A DNA stretch of 64,000 bases from Heloderma charlesbogerti (GCA_026122225.1 JANEZZ010001410.1:930001-994000); one strand, 5' to 3'. Positions 40,959 through 51,859 are shown, counted from the first letter of the stretch. Numbers and translations: made by a program. The notes: generated by a model not told the origin, from the sequence alone.

Positions 40959-41868
40959 GGGGCTGTTCACACAACACACTAGCCCCCGCTCAGTAGCTGA
41001 GTGTGAGTTGTTGTTGAACCATGGGTTGTTTGTTGATAGGGATGGTGGAGAATTCCGCCACGGACTTCAATGAGGCTGGATTCTTAGAATCCCCCCCCCA
41101 GAGTCCGTGGCGGAATGGACCACTCACCTCCACCACCCCGCGAGGATCGCGCTGGCCGGATCCTACCTGCCGCTGCCGGGTCCAGGTCCGTCCACTGCCA
41201 GACTGCAGACGCAAATGCGTCCCTGCTCTTTGCTGTGATAGGCTATGTAAATCTTTACGTAGCCTATCATGTGAAGGAACAGGGACGCAAATGGCGTATT
41301 TGCGTCCCTGTTCCTTCGCATGAAAGGCTACGTAAAGATTTACGTAGCCTATCACAGCAAAGAGCAGGGACACAAATGGCGCCCATGATGCCAGACGCCA
41401 TTTGCATCCGCAATCCGGCAGCTCAGCAGCGGACGGACCCAGCCGGCAGCTCCACAGACTCGCCGCAAAGCAGAGCCGGCCGGGGAGGATTCCGGGGGGG
41501 AGGAACGGATTGCCTCCCCGCCCCGCAGACCCCCCCGGCGGATTCAGGTAGGTGGGGTTTGTACACCCCTATTTGTTGAACCGTGGGTTAGCGTGTTGTC
41601 TGAACCCAAAACATTTTCCACAGGGTGGCTTGTTAACCATGCAGTGTGCCTTGTTAACCACCCTGAACAACCCAACAACAAAACATGAGTTCTCAAGGTA
41701 GCTTGTTTGAGAAAAATAAGCTACACAGCATGGTTAACTAACCACCCTGCAGAAAATGTCCTGGATTCAGACAACATGCTAACCCACAGTTCAGCAAACA
41801 ACCCACAGTTCAACAACAATCCCACTCAACTACTGAGTGTGGGTTAGCGTGTTGTGTGAACCCAGTCC
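40959..41868. mobile_element. Foldback transposon, family H, carrying a nested hAT
   Basis: GGGGCTGTTCACACAACACA at the left pairs with TGTTGTGTGAACCCAGTCC at the right. Inner arms also pair (AGTAGCTGAGTGTGAGTTGT with ACAATCCCACTCAACTACTG). The middle contains repeated GGTTAACC-like motifs and CCACCCTG. It is interrupted at 41037-41571 by a hairpin-chain hAT. A related piece lies at 55978-56174. No clear target duplication. Confidence 0.65.
41037..41571. mobile_element. Hairpin-chain hAT, copy 3, exact target duplication
   Basis: TAGGGATGGTGGAGAATTCC at the left, GTACACCCCTA at the right. TTTGTTGA (41029-41036) and TTTGTTGA (41572-41579) are identical. Two ~41-bp hairpins at 41232-41272 and 41318-41358 (TGATAGGCTATGTAAA.. 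TTTACGTAGCCTATCA) flank a palindrome GGAACAGGGACGCAAATGGC...GCGTCCCTGTTCC. No gene. Confidence 0.92.
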
Positions 41869-42759
41869 ATCTCTCCTGTTGCAGATGGTGGGGGGCGGAG
41901 GGGGGACATGTCTGAAGCTGAGACCTTGCCTGTGGGCACCTCGAATGTTCATGGCAGACATGAGATCCAAATTGGGGGGACTTGCTGACTCACAGCCCTG
42001 TCTCTTGGCTGCTCTGTTACATCAGAGCATTGTCAGAAATGGGCATCATGCCAAAAGGATAGACTCAGATGGTTTTGCCACATTGCTGCCCTGTCAAAAA
42101 TGGCCAGGTCAGGAGCTTTCCAAAGGGCCTGGAAGTAGAATTGAGTCATCTGGTTTCAGAAGCTGCCCAGCAAGGGTCTGCAGGTTAATAGCCGCCTTCC
42201 TGCTAGCTCGCTTTGCTCTGCCTTGTGGCCGCGGGCTTGGATGCTGGATGCCATCCCTGGGACCATATGGCCTTCATTACCTAGAGACAGCAGGGAGGCC
42301 AGGAAACAGATTTTGAGAACTTGCTTGGCTTGACCGAGCTGGATACCAATCCCAAGCCTGCTTTAAAGGAAAAGCCTGACCTGGATTTGGGCCTAGCAGC
42401 TGTTGTTGATCACTCCCTCTAACAGCAAGCACTGGTGGCGAGTGCGGACAAGAATGGAGCCAAAACAGGGGCAATGAGAAACAAGGAAGAGGGATCAGAG
42501 CATGCTAGGGATCCCCGAGGTTGGCAAAAGGACCGCAATTCTTTGAAATAGCTGAATGCGGACAGAGCATGCCCTGAAGCCGTGGAATGTCAGGTGCTGG
42601 TTGCAAAAGAAAAACAACACCAAGCATGGCAGAGAGGTGGAATGGTGTATCCTGGAGAAGGACTGGCTGGAACCCCAAGCAGGAGCCAGGTCGTTTAGCC
42701 ATTGAGGATGCACTGCAACATTTTGTTGCAGCTCCTAATTCGGCCTCTGAGACCTCCAA
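41869..42759. other. No gene or recognised repeat
   Basis: 0.9 kb unassigned. The 159-codon frame 41837-42316 starts inside the foldback element and has no known domain. Confidence 0.4.
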
Positions 42760-42767
42760 ACATGACT

Positions 42768-42949
42768 CAGTGGAGGTTGGTGGCTCCGATGTCAGTGGAG
42801 TGGTGAATCCTCTCCGGGTTTCAGTCAGAACTCTAAAGGAGCTCTCCAAGGTGCACTTTGGAGAGCTCCTTTAGAATTCTGGCGAGTTCCGACTGAAATC
42901 CAGAGCAGATTTACCACCCCATTGACATCGGAGCTACCAGTCTCCCCTG
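42768..42949. mobile_element. Foldback hAT MITE family F, reference copy
   Basis: CAGTGGAGGTTGGTGGCTCC at the left, GGAGCTACCAGTCTCCCCTG at the right. ACATGACT (42760-42767) and ACATGACT (42950-42957) are identical, an 8-bp duplication that places family F in the hAT group. The 182 bp are almost entirely one stem, with a short loop at AAGGTGCACTTTGG. Confidence 0.92.
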
Positions 42950-43524
42950 ACATGACTGCTCCGACACAAGAGGTTGCCACCGATGACTCGTTGATGTACA
43001 AGCCGGAGATTTTCCGCCGGATTGGGGTTTCTCTGTGGATGGGAGCCTAGTGCATCCAGGGAAGATCATCATGTCATTCTCATATGGAGGCAGTACGGTA
43101 TAGGAATAGAACACTGGGCTGCCAGGAAAACCAGGAGTCAGGGGGCAAATGGCCAGCAAGTTCAATGCAAGGGGGCAGATGCTGGGAGGTGGCAGCAGGG
43201 TGTTAGGGGGAGACTGAGTCTGCCCTATGTCCCCTAAGCTAGTCTGCTGACTTCAGCTGGGTTGTAGGATGCTGTGGCTTTCAGCTGCCCTCATTGGGGG
43301 AATTGGCTCGTTCATTTGCTAAATGCAAAACGGCATTTCGTTCTAAGGAGAAGCTCCATTTCCAAATGTGACTGGGGTAGTGCTCTTACATTGGACCAAG
43401 ATGCCGTTTGGCATCCAGCTAGCTGCAGAATCAATTCCCCTGATGAAGCTAGCCAAAACACATCAGGAATTATCAAATAATAATTGCAGCTCTGCATGGG
43501 GCTAGATTTGCGGAGCATCCAGAA
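42950..43524. other. No gene or recognised repeat
   Basis: Unassigned 0.6 kb. Confidence 0.4.
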
Positions 43525-43970
43525 GCTTTAATTGGTGCAAAATGCAGCAGCCAGGCGGTTAACCGGTGCAGGGAATCACGTTCACCCCTCTGTTGAAAGA
43601 TCTGCACTGCTTGCCAGTTGTTTTCCAGGCTTAATTCAAGGTGCTGGTCTTAACCTTTAAAGCTCTGGGCTTGTCGGGAGGGGCCTCCTGAGTCGTTCTG
43701 AACCTGTCTGGTTATTAGGATCTGTAGGAAAGGCTTTGGGGGGACACCATCGCTCGCAGAGACCCGTTTGTCGGGTACATGTGAAAGGGCTTTCTCCTGC
43801 ATCCCTCCCAAATTATGGGATGCTCTCTCTTCTGAAAAAAGGTGGATCCTCGTTCTCAGCTTTTAGGCATTAAGACACATCTCTTTAATCTGGCCTTTTG
43901 AATTTTGAGTCATGCTTTTCATGTTATTTAAAAGTTTTAACATGATTTCATTGCTTTTATGTCTTACGTA
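43525..43970 (+). mobile_element. L2-like ORF2 C-terminus and 3' UTR
   Basis: Forward it encodes a QNAAARRLTGAGNH motif, then after frameshifts LSPASLPNYGMLS and FSAFRH*DTSLFNLAF, the L2 pattern QNAAARLLTG...APSLPxFKxxLKTHLF. The 3' UTR is cut at 43971 by a hAT-like element and resumes at 44512. Confidence 0.7.
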
Positions 43971-44511
43971 CAGTGAGGATTTAGGGACAAGCCAAGTAAG
44001 TCCTGGCTTAGGGGCTCATATTATGGGGGGCCTCTAAATACATTGGAGATAACTAAGATTTATTATAATTGAAGCCTTTTTGGCTTAAATAACTTTTCAT
44101 ACAAAACCCACCACCAACATTCTGAACCCTCACCTCCCCATTCCACTGCACACCCAATCCCATCATTTTCCCTCCCAGTATTAATTTTTCATTACAAGCT
44201 ACATTGCTACTTCCATTAACTAAGATCTTATCTCTGTATTTGCTCTTATATTTGTATAAATTAAAAGTCTTTGGTTTCATATATAGTAATTAAGAACTCA
44301 TAAGGTATTTGATAATGCAAATCAAGCTTTTTGCAAGAAGTATCTTCCATTTAGTTGTTTCTCATTGCAACTTCCCCTATGTATATATGCAAATATAATG
44401 GTTTACCTTTCTCTTATAATGTCATACACATTTTTCTCTTTGTTTTTTATGACATGGGGCCTCTGAATCTTGACATGGTTTAAGGCCCCAGCATGCCTAA
44501 ATCTGGCCCTG
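43971..44511. mobile_element. hAT-like element inside an L2 3' end
   Basis: CAGTGAGGATTTAGG at the left, CCTAAATCTGGCCCTG at the right: inverted ends CAGKGMSRGATTTAGG. Flanks CTTACGTA and CTTCTGAA agree at only 5 of 8. The interior is AT-rich, without transposase. The L2 continues on both sides, so it is an insertion. Confidence 0.65.
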
Positions 44512-44626
44512 CTTCTGAATTATTTTATTTGAATTGTACATTGCCTTGCTCACATTTGCAGAAAGGTGGTATATCCATGATCGTCATCACCATCCTCATC
44601 ATCTTATTGGCCTTGCATCTTTCCTG
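44512..44626 (+). mobile_element. L2-like 3' tail, continuation
   Basis: TGAATTATTTTATTTGAATT, GTACATTGCCTTGCTCACAT, GCAGAAAGGTGGTATATCCA, then a (CATCAT)n-like end. Confidence 0.65.
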
Positions 44627-44670
44627 GTCTGCCTACATGGACACGGTAGACAAGTATGAAGAGTGCTATG

Positions 44671-45515
44671 ATAAGAACATAAGACGAGCCCTGCTGGATC
44701 AGACCAATGTTCCATCTAGTCCAGCATTCTGTTCACACAGTGGCCAACCAGCTGTTGACCAGGAACCCACAAGCAGGGCATGAGCCCAACAGCACCTTCC
44801 CACCCATGTCCCCCAGCAACTGGTGTACATAGGCTCACTGCCTCTGGTACTGGAGGTAGCACAGAGCCATCAGGACTAGTAGCCATTAGTAGTCTTTTCC
44901 TCCAGGAATTTGTCTAACCCCCTTTTAAAGCCATTCAAACTTCTGGCCATCACTACTTCCTGTGGTTGCAAATTCCATAGTGTAACTATGTGATGTGTAG
45001 AGAAGTCCTTTCTTTTATCTGTCCTGAATCTCCCACCAATCAACTTCATAGGATGACCCCGGATTCTAGTATTTTGAGAGAGGAAGAAAAGGGTCTCCTT
45101 ATCCACATTCTCCACACCATGCATAATTTTGTAGACCTCTATCATGTCTCCCCTCACCCTCCTTCTTTCCAAGCCCAACAAGCCCAGCTGTTGTAACCTT
45201 CTCTCATAGGGGAGATGCTCCAGCCCCTTGATCATTTTAGTTGGCCTCCTCTGCACTTTTTCCAGCTCCACAGTATCTTTTTTTAGGTGTGGTGCCCAGA
45301 ACTGTACACAGTATTCCAAGTGTGACCGCACCATAGATTTGTATAGGGACAGTGCGATGTTGGCAGCTTTATTCTCAATCCCTTTTCTAATTATGCTACT
45401 TCCATTAACTAAGTTAAACATGGAGTTTGCCTTTTTTACAGTGGCTGCACACTGGGTTGATGTTTTCATTGAGCTGTCCGCCACATGATCATGAAGTCCT
45501 CTGTAAAATAAGAAT
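44671..45515 (-). mobile_element. CR1/L3-like LINE, 845-bp 3' part
   Basis: The longest copy of this LINE here. From the right: ORF2 C-terminal third, then the 3' UTR (in reverse CTACTGGAGGCAGTGAGCCT-like blocks) to AGAACATAAGACGAGCCCTG at 44674. Ends beyond 45515 in unrelated L2-like sequence. Confidence 0.85.
44876..45484 (-). pseudogene. CR1/L3-like ORF2 C-terminal third
   Basis: 203 codons without a stop, the longest undamaged LINE frame in the window. Key blocks: ALSLYKSMVRSHLEYCVQFW, DTVELEKVQRRPTKMIKGL, YERRLQQLGLLGLERRRVRG, FFLSQNTRIRGHPMKLIGG, and GFKRGLDKFLEEK. They match the region after the catalytic reverse transcriptase in CR1/L3 proteins (compare HLEYCVQF at the end of the 34511 CR1). 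The first codon used (45484) is GTG and the frame is simply a truncated tail. No catalytic motif, non-functional. Confidence 0.85.
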
Positions 45516-45526
45516 AAGGGCAGAAT

Positions 45527-45850
45527 TTATTTATTTATTTCGTTTTTAGACCACCCACTAGCTGATGCTCTCTGGGTGGTTCACAGGATTAAAACTGCAC
45601 AAATACAATAGAAAAAACTATAGAAATGAAAATAGATTAAAACTACAGAATCCAAATACAAGCAGAGTAAAATCTAGCAGCAGTACAGATATTTAAAACA
45701 CAACAGCCGATGAAAGACAGCAGAACTAAAAAAAGTGGAATGCTAAAATCCTAAAAATGTCTGGAAATTATGGCCACTGGACATGGCCAAATCATGGACA
45801 CTGGTTTTAAAAAACACACATACACACACATCCTTTAAAAATCCCTGCTG
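45527..45850 (-). mobile_element. L2-like LINE 3' part
   Basis: TTTATTTATTTATTTCGTTT, TTAGACCACCCACTAGCTGA, TGCTCTCTGGGTGGTTCACA, then an A-rich inverted UTR. Same type as 49080. Confidence 0.65.
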
Positions 45851-45939
45851 TGTGAAACCTAGCCTAGATTTACACTAGTGCTTTTCATCAGTATTGAAGT
45901 GCACTGATAACTGTTGAGGCACATTACATTTTCTGTATA

Positions 45940-46115
45940 CCATATTCCTCAGAGGCAGTGAGCCTAGTTGCTGGGGAACATGGATGAGAGGGTGCTGTTG
46001 CATGCATGTCCTGCTTATGGGTTTCCCACTGGGGCATCTGGTCGGCCACTGTGTGAACAGCATGCTGGAAGGACCCGTGGTCTGATCCAGCAGGGCTCCT
46101 CTTCTGATGTTCTTA
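45940..46115 (+). mobile_element. CR1/L3-like LINE tail
   Basis: CAGAGGCAGTGAGCCTAGTT, GGTCGGCCACTGTGTGAACA, CATGCTGGAAGGACC, GATCCAGCAGGGCTCCTCTT. Confidence 0.8.
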
Positions 46116-46320
46116 ACTAAGCCTTAGGCAAGTAATTTCAACCTTTTTAGACTGGGGGGGGGAACCGTGCAGAAGCTGGGAAACCACCAAACGATTGGTA
46201 GTTGAGCTAAAGGGCTGGGCCCCCTGGTCTTCTGGGAATGCCGGGACACCTGGATTGGGATGCCAAGCGGGCCAGATTTGGCCCCCAGGTCTGACATTCT
46301 GCAGCCTCCGCTCTATTTGA
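46116..46320. mobile_element. hAT-like family G, right two thirds
   Basis: AACTAAGCCTTAGGCAAGTA, TTTCAACCTTTTTAGACTGG, GAAGCTGGGAAACCACCAAA, CGATTGGTAGTTGAG, GGGCCAGATTTGGCCCCCAG. Confidence 0.65.
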
Positions 46321-46473
46321 AGGACTGTCCAGTCCAAGTCTAGCTTAAAAGTAAAAACCTTAAACAGGGGGGGCTGCAGGGGCCTTGAAGTTGCCTGTCC
46401 AAAGTTAGCACCCGGGCAGCAGAATGAGTGGGCATGGAGGTCCCCTGATAACCGTCTTCCCCACTATAGTGTG

Positions 46474-46610
46474 AGGCATTGTATTTCTATTTAAATTACA
46501 GCTGTTGTTTCTAAATGTGCCTCTAACCATACAAATGAGCCTGTGCAGATTTTATGCAAATCGGCATCCTCTTTTGTCCTCTTTTTGGGTGATGCATTAA
46601 GTGACCCGCC
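46474..46610. repeat. Interspersed repeat R2, copy 1
   Basis: Collinear with 52359-52520: GTATTTCTATTTAAATTACA, GTTTCTAAATGTGCCTCTAA, an octamer-like ATTTTATGCAAATC, and TTTTGTCCTCTTTTTGGGTG. Class unknown. Confidence 0.55.
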
Positions 46611-46949
46611 AAGGCAGCTGCTGCTTTACAGACATGCCTCCAAAGCGCTGAGGAAGCGGCAAACAATTTCATCAGATCTGCCGCCAAGGTGAATTCACGG
46701 ACATGGTGAGTTCAGAGAGCTTCAGGGTGCTCCGAGCGTGGCCCAGGGACTCCTTCTCTGGCTGTTTCCCCAAAAGAAATCTTGGTGGACGCACGTGGCT
46801 TTGAGCGGCTGTTTAAGCAACCATCAGCAGGCCGGGAGGGGGGCAAGATTCCCAGTGCTTGGGAAATAATGCATCTGATTTTCCAACTGCTTAATCACAA
46901 TCATATGACCATTTTGTCTACCCCATCCTGGGAGTGGTGAAATCCTCAG
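46611..46949. other. No gene or recognised repeat
   Basis: Unassigned, non-repetitive in appearance (46611-46880). Confidence 0.4.
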
Positions 46950-47112
46950 CCATACTCACAAATATCATCCTCCTATCATCCTCAGCCATACTTATGAATG
47001 TTCATGTGGACTTCCAAAAAAAAATTCTCAAAGTTCAGGATGAACCCGACTTCAGACTGGAAAAATGAGAGACTGAGAGAAATCGAAACTGACAGATTCA
47101 TCCATTCCTATC
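46950..47112. mobile_element. hAT-like family T, right-half fragment
   Basis: GAGACTGAGAGAAATCGAAA, CTGACAGATTCATCCATTCC TA at the right end resembles the right parts at 12719 and 13055. The left end is not found. Confidence 0.4.
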
Positions 47113-47123
47113 TGTACTCCAAC

Positions 47124-47539
47124 TAGGGCTGCTGGAGAAACTTGAGACAGACTAAAATGAGTTCGGATTTCTATGAATCCAACCCGTTGAATCCACTGCA
47201 GTCCAGCCTCCTCAGGCTGAGTGAAGTCCGTGGACTTTCAGATCTTTTTTTTTTTTTTTTACTTTTCTGAAATTTATGTGAATTTATTTGTAGGAAAATA
47301 CACACATTTCTGCTGAGATGCCATCCTGGAAAATATACATGGGGAAAATTTAAATAGAATGGGGGACAATACTCTAAACGTTATGTACTAACATAAATTA
47401 CGTAAATTGTTGCGAACCCTCTTACGGAATATTTGTGTATTTTTCTGCATAACGGGGAAAAAAATCAAATCTGTCTGTGAACCGACGCCATAATGAATGA
47501 CACCACACAATCCAAAAAACAAAAATCCAGACATCCCTA
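47124..47539. mobile_element. hAT MITE family T
   Basis: TAGGGCTGCTGGAGAAACTT at the left, CAGACATCCCTA at the right. Flanks ACTCCAAC (47116-47123) and CTTCCAAC (47540-47547) match at 6 of 8. AT-rich interior with a T-run near 47250. No transposase. Confidence 0.7.
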
Positions 47540-47554
47540 CTTCCAACTATGTTA

Positions 47555-47938
47555 ACAGGTGTGCAGGTGTTATTTCTCCATTGAATAGAAAAGAGGGCCT
47601 TCTCAGCAGTGGCCCCACACCTTTGGAACAAGCTGCCATCGGAGGTCTGCCATGCTCCATCATTGCAGACTTTTAAGCAGACCTTGAAAACATGTTATTT
47701 TACCTTGGACTTCTCTTGATATGACTGCTATGGACACTGTTACTATGGTTAACAATGTTGCTGGTTTTGTTGGTGGCTTTTACTGTTGTTTTCATTGTTT
47801 TTATGTTGTTATCACTTTTAATATTTTAACTGTTTTTATGTATTTCATTGCTGTGAGCCACCTTGGGAGGGCTTCTGCCCTGAAAGGCGGCCAAGAAATG
47901 TTTTAAATAAATAAATAAAATTAAATAAAACATAGACC
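47555..47938 (+). mobile_element. L2-like LINE C-terminus and 3' tail
   Basis: Forward: AGAAAAGAGGGCCTTCTCAG, CAGTGGCCCCACACCTTTGG (encoding a KRAFSAVAPHLW-type motif), then GTGAGCCACCTTGGGAGGGC, CTGAAAGGCGGCCAAGAAAT and AAATAAATAAATAAAATTAA. A classical L2 end. Confidence 0.8.
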
Positions 47939-48394
47939 AATACAGCCCTGCGTTCTCATGCACTGGGCAAAGGAGAGGGTGGAATGCTGCTGGGAGGGAA
48001 CATTAGCTCAGCTCTCCTCCACTGCAAGGACGATACCTTCACATTGTTCTGGGACATGATGGAGAAAATATGCATGCATCATTTGGAATATAAGAGTGAA
48101 GTGTACCTCCAGTTTTAATCCAAGGGTGGAAAAAATGGACCAAGTACCAAACTTGATGAAACACTGTGCTAGGGGATATGAGCAATGACTGGCATGGAAC
48201 CCAGCAGTCCAGTCTTCTTTAACAGCCATCTTGACTTGTTATTTTTATGTTATTTTAATGCATTTTTCAATTAGAAGGAAAGATCAAGCCAGATTTGCTT
48301 TATCAATGGAGAAACTGGATAGGGAGATTGTTTGGTCCCTCTTTCATAATACTAGACCTTCGGGCCATCCCATGTAGCTGAATGGTGGGAGATT
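47939..48394. other. No gene or recognised repeat
   Basis: Unassigned 0.45 kb. Confidence 0.4.
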
Positions 48395-48522
48395 GAGGAC
48401 AGATGTGTCAGATTATAGCTCCCACCATCCCCAGCCAACATGCCCAAGGGCTCTGCTAGCTAGGGATTATGGGAGTTGTAGTCTGACACATCTGAAAGGC
48501 TCCAGGTTGGAGAAGGCTGCCC
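48395..48522. mobile_element. Palindromic MITE family P, full copy
   Basis: ACAGATGTGTCAGATTATAG, CTCCCACCATCCCCAGCCAA at the left; GATTATGGGAGTTGTAGTCT, GACACATCTGAAAGGCTCCA at the right. Confidence 0.75.
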
Positions 48523-48769
48523 TGTCCACCCTCTGTGTTGGAAGGAGAGGGTACCTTTCAACGTTTCAGTCCCTTTCCCCACCTCAGCCCAAAGTAACTG
48601 TAACTGAAGACAAAGAGATTCAAAGGTATCCCCCACTTGATTTCTAAAATGCAATGCACTGAGACACGGGAAGGGCCATTTTACACATTCTTCAGCAGCG
48701 TGCCTGGGTTTGACACTCAAAAGCAGCCAAGGACAATCACCACACTGCAACTGGTACCAGAAATGTCAG

Positions 48770-49065
48770 AGAAAGTTGCAGTGGTCCAAAATTCTGATGA
48801 TTTTGGATGGTGCAGCAGACCAGCTTTTCCGAGACACACTGATTCTGTGGACTTGCATTGTTTTACTTTCCAGAGTTGTATGCAAATTTAGTCACACAAA
48901 AATACCCCCCCCCCAAAAAAAGAACCCCACTGACCAAAAGTACACATTTTCTCCCATAGGCTAAAGCATGAAAATATGGATTTGCACATTTTCAGAAATG
49001 CACATCTGCTCAAATGTGCAATTTCCAGCATGAATGCAAGTTCAGGAAATTGAGAAAAATCAAAT
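48770..49065. mobile_element. hAT-like family T, degraded relative of 5288-5749
   Basis: GATTCTGTGGACTTGCATTG, CCCATAGGCTAAAGCATGAA, GGATTTGCACATTTTCAGAA and GCACATCTGCTCAAATGTGC follow the order of the interior of 5288-5749. Neither terminus is preserved. Confidence 0.45.
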
Positions 49066-49299
49066 TTGGTAATTAGCAGAGTTACTTTACTTTATTTATT
49101 ACATTTCTATAGCACCCAATAGCCAATCTCTCCAGGTGGTTCACATCAATTAAAACCACAAAATACAAGACAATAAATACAGATGATAAAACATAATATA
49201 AAATACGATATAGAATACAACATAAAAGTGTAAAAGTATAAAACTACTATATAAAAAAATGGCCAAACAGAAGCTAGCAGCAGTGCAAATATTTAAAAT

Positions 49300-49480
49300 A
49301 TTGATTGATTGATTGATTGATTGTATGTTTATCCCGCACCTCAGCCAAAAAAGGCTCCTGGAGTGGCTTACAATCAATGAACAAAGAAGACAGTCCCTGC
49401 CCGCAGGCTTACAATCTAAAAAACACGACACATAAGGAAAAGGCAATGGGGAAGGAAGAGGAAGAATACCAGATATAAAA
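49300..49480 (-). mobile_element. LINE 3' module with (GATT)n, nested
   Basis: GATTGATTGATTGATTGTAT, GTTTATCCCGCACCTCAGCC, AAAAAAGGCTCCTGGAGTGG, GACAGTCCCTGCCCGCAGGC, ACACATAAGGAAAAGGCAAT. Same module as 18346 and 25165. Confidence 0.6.
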
Positions 49481-49680
49481 CAAACTGCAAAACAAAAATG
49501 CCTGGGAGAATGAAAAGGTCTTCACCTGACCCCACAACGCAGGTACCAGCCAAACCTCTTTTTCCACAGCTGGGGTGCCACAGCAGAAAAGGCCATGGAA
49601 ATGGACTGGCAGCCAGTGCAGATGAAAAAGTACAGCCATAATATGATCACATTGGCCAGTCCTATTAATAATCTCACTGC

Positions 49681-50324
49681 TAGGGATGTACGAAACTCTT
49701 ACCTGGTTCCGCACCAGGCAATCCGTGGTGCGGGGGAGGCGCTCCGTCCCTCCCCCCGGAATCCTCCGTAGCCGGCTCCGCTCCAAAGCGACTCCGTGGA
49801 GCCACCGGCCGGGGCCACCCACAGCCGGACATCCAGCCTCTGGGCTGCACAGGGACGCAAATGGCGGCTGCCATAGCCGCCGCCATTTGCATCTGTGTCT
49901 TTTGCCATGATAGGCTACGTAAATATATACATAGCCTATCACGGCTAAAGACGCAGACGCAAATGGCGGCAGCTACGGCAGCCGCCATTTGCATTCCTTC
50001 CTATTGCCATGATAGGCTACATATATATTTACGTAGCCTATCACGGCCTCCGCAGGGACGCAAATGGCATCCCTGCATTAGCCGTGATAGACTACATAAA
50101 TACTTACATAGCCTATCACAGCCTTTCGAAAGAGGCAAATGGCGGCCGCAGACGCGGCCGCCATTCAAGCAACACCGGAACAGCTGACAAAGGTAGGCTC
50201 CGTTCTGGGCCCATTTCACGGGGTGGTGGGGTGGGTGTCTTCATTCCGTCATGGATTCCGGGGGGCCAAATGCGCTGGCATTTGGCCTCCCTGGAATCCG
50301 TGGAGGAATTCTCCAACATCCCTA
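49681..50324. mobile_element. Hairpin-chain hAT, copy 4, exact target duplication
   Basis: TAGGGATGTACGAAACTC at the left, CTCCAACATCCCTA at the right. CTCACTGC (49673-49680) and CTCACTGC (50325-50332) are identical. Three hairpins at 49904-49945, 50006-50047 and 50081-50122 alternate with GCAAATGGCGGC palindromes. Inserted in a reverse L2. No gene. Confidence 0.93.
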
Positions 50325-50455
50325 CTCACTGCCCTATTTTGGACCAGCTGACATTTCTGGACCATTTTCAAAGGCAGCCCCACGTATAAGATATTGCAGT
50401 AATCCAGATGAGAGGTTATCAGAGCATGGATAACAGTAGCTTGATGGAAGAAAAG

Positions 50456-51733
50456 ACATCTGACAATCTGCGAAACACAAACCGAATGGAGTTAACAAAA
50501 TCCATCCCTAACCTGTACACTACGTATGTTTGCAAAAATGTATTTTTTGCACGTATACATCACATTTTTAAACATATCATAGCTGTACACATAAAGTGTG
50601 TAATGTGTGAAATGGTCCTCTAAAGAGGAAATAGCTGTTTTGCATATTCAAAGGGGCTCTTTAACCTTAATCTCCATGTCTCAGGGCATCTTTTTTTCCC
50701 CCAGGTGGATTTGTAAGGGGAAATCCAGTTCAGCTGGACCCCACAGTGCTAGGCTGAAAAGAGGCGGGCTTTTAAAAGGGCCCTTGCAGCTGTGCCTTGA
50801 TGTGCAAACATTAGCAGGTGATTGCTTTCCTCTCCATGACATAAGAAACCTGCTGATTTTGACAGAGCAAGGTGCTGCTAAAGACATGTGAACAGATTGA
50901 GCCAGTTTTTCCAGTTCAGTTGGCAACCCAAAGTCTATCCGTGGTTCTACCCCCAGTTTGCCCTTCCTATAGCAAACCCACTTGGTCAGTAGGGGGGGGG
51001 GTGTGCGTGCCTAACACAGGCTATTCCTCTCCCCCCACCCACCCTCGCATCCAACTTCCCTTGGCAGAGTGGTCCATAGTTGCTAAGCAACTGCACCATG
51101 CTCCTTTCCTCCCCACTCCACTCTCCAAGTTGCAAAATGCCCAGCTGGGAGTCTTAATCCCTGCTCTGAATTTACTGTTTGAGCTCTCCCTTATTTCCCT
51201 CGCAAAAGGGCCTGCTCCATGCTATGTTCCGCTGGATTTGCCAGCAACAGTGCCTTCATGACTCCTCGTAGCAACAGCGGCCAAGACCACAGCGGAAAGC
51301 TCTTCCGAGAGGTGTCGATTGGTTCTCTGGAGGTTCCCCACTCATACCTAGAACGTTTGGATATTTCTGCTCCCAGCAAACAGGGCCTGTGAACTCTGAA
51401 TACAGACCATACAGACCAGCTGCGCTGACCTGCAGTCTCCCAAAGCCCTCCATATTTTTGTGAAGGCCTGCAGAGCCACACCAAACACCGCTCATGTTCT
51501 CTGCTACAGAGAGCTCGACGGCCTCCTCACAGTGTCAGGCTAGCAAGAATGCCGGTCTTAATTTATGTTGGGCTGCGTGTGTGTGTGCATGTAGCTCTGT
51601 GAGCATGTTCTTTGCATGAATGTGCACAGAAGTGTACAATGTCACAGTGGCAGGCTCCCCCTGCCCCCATGCTATGCACGTTCAGCCACCCATCTCTCTA
51701 GAGGGCCCCCGTGCAGACACCTGTAGGCCTGGG
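50456..51733. other. No gene or recognised repeat
   Basis: 1.3 kb unassigned; G-run near 50992 and a GT run near 51577. The forward frame 50872-51261 has no known domain. Confidence 0.4.
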
Positions 51734-51859
51734 GCTGGATCTAGATTTAATCACACAAAGTAGACCCATTGAAATCAACAGAGCCTCATTTAGGCACTAT
51801 TAACTCGTGTCCCACTGATTTCAATTACTCTGCTCTAGATACAACTAAATCCAGATCCA
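51734..51859. repeat. Imperfect inverted repeat (MITE-like)
   Basis: CTGGATCTAGATTTAATCAC and CCCATTGAAATCAACA on the left pair with TGATTTCAATTACTCTGCTC and TAGATACAACTAAATCCAGA on the right. A CATTGGAATCAATAGGA piece at 13549 may be related. Unknown class. Confidence 0.55.

Larger units (their letters stand above)
49080..50455 (-). mobile_element. L2-like LINE, reverse, with two insertions
   Basis: TTTATTACATTTCTATAGCA, CCCAATAGCCAATCTCTCCA, AATTAAAACCACAAAATACA; then after a (GATT)n-bearing LINE module (49300-49480) TGCCTGGGAGAATGAAAAGG, GGTGCCACAGCAGAAAAGGC, GGACTGGCAGCCAGTGCAGA; then after a hAT (49681-50324) CCCTATTTTGGACCAGCTGA and GCAGTAATCCAGATGAGAGG. The order matches 57115-57720, which proves the inserts are later. 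Confidence 0.75.

Noticed and set aside
44876..45484. Host gene encoding a 200-residue protein
   Set aside because: All motifs are those of CR1/L3 reverse transcriptase C-termini, and the LINE 3' UTR follows directly.
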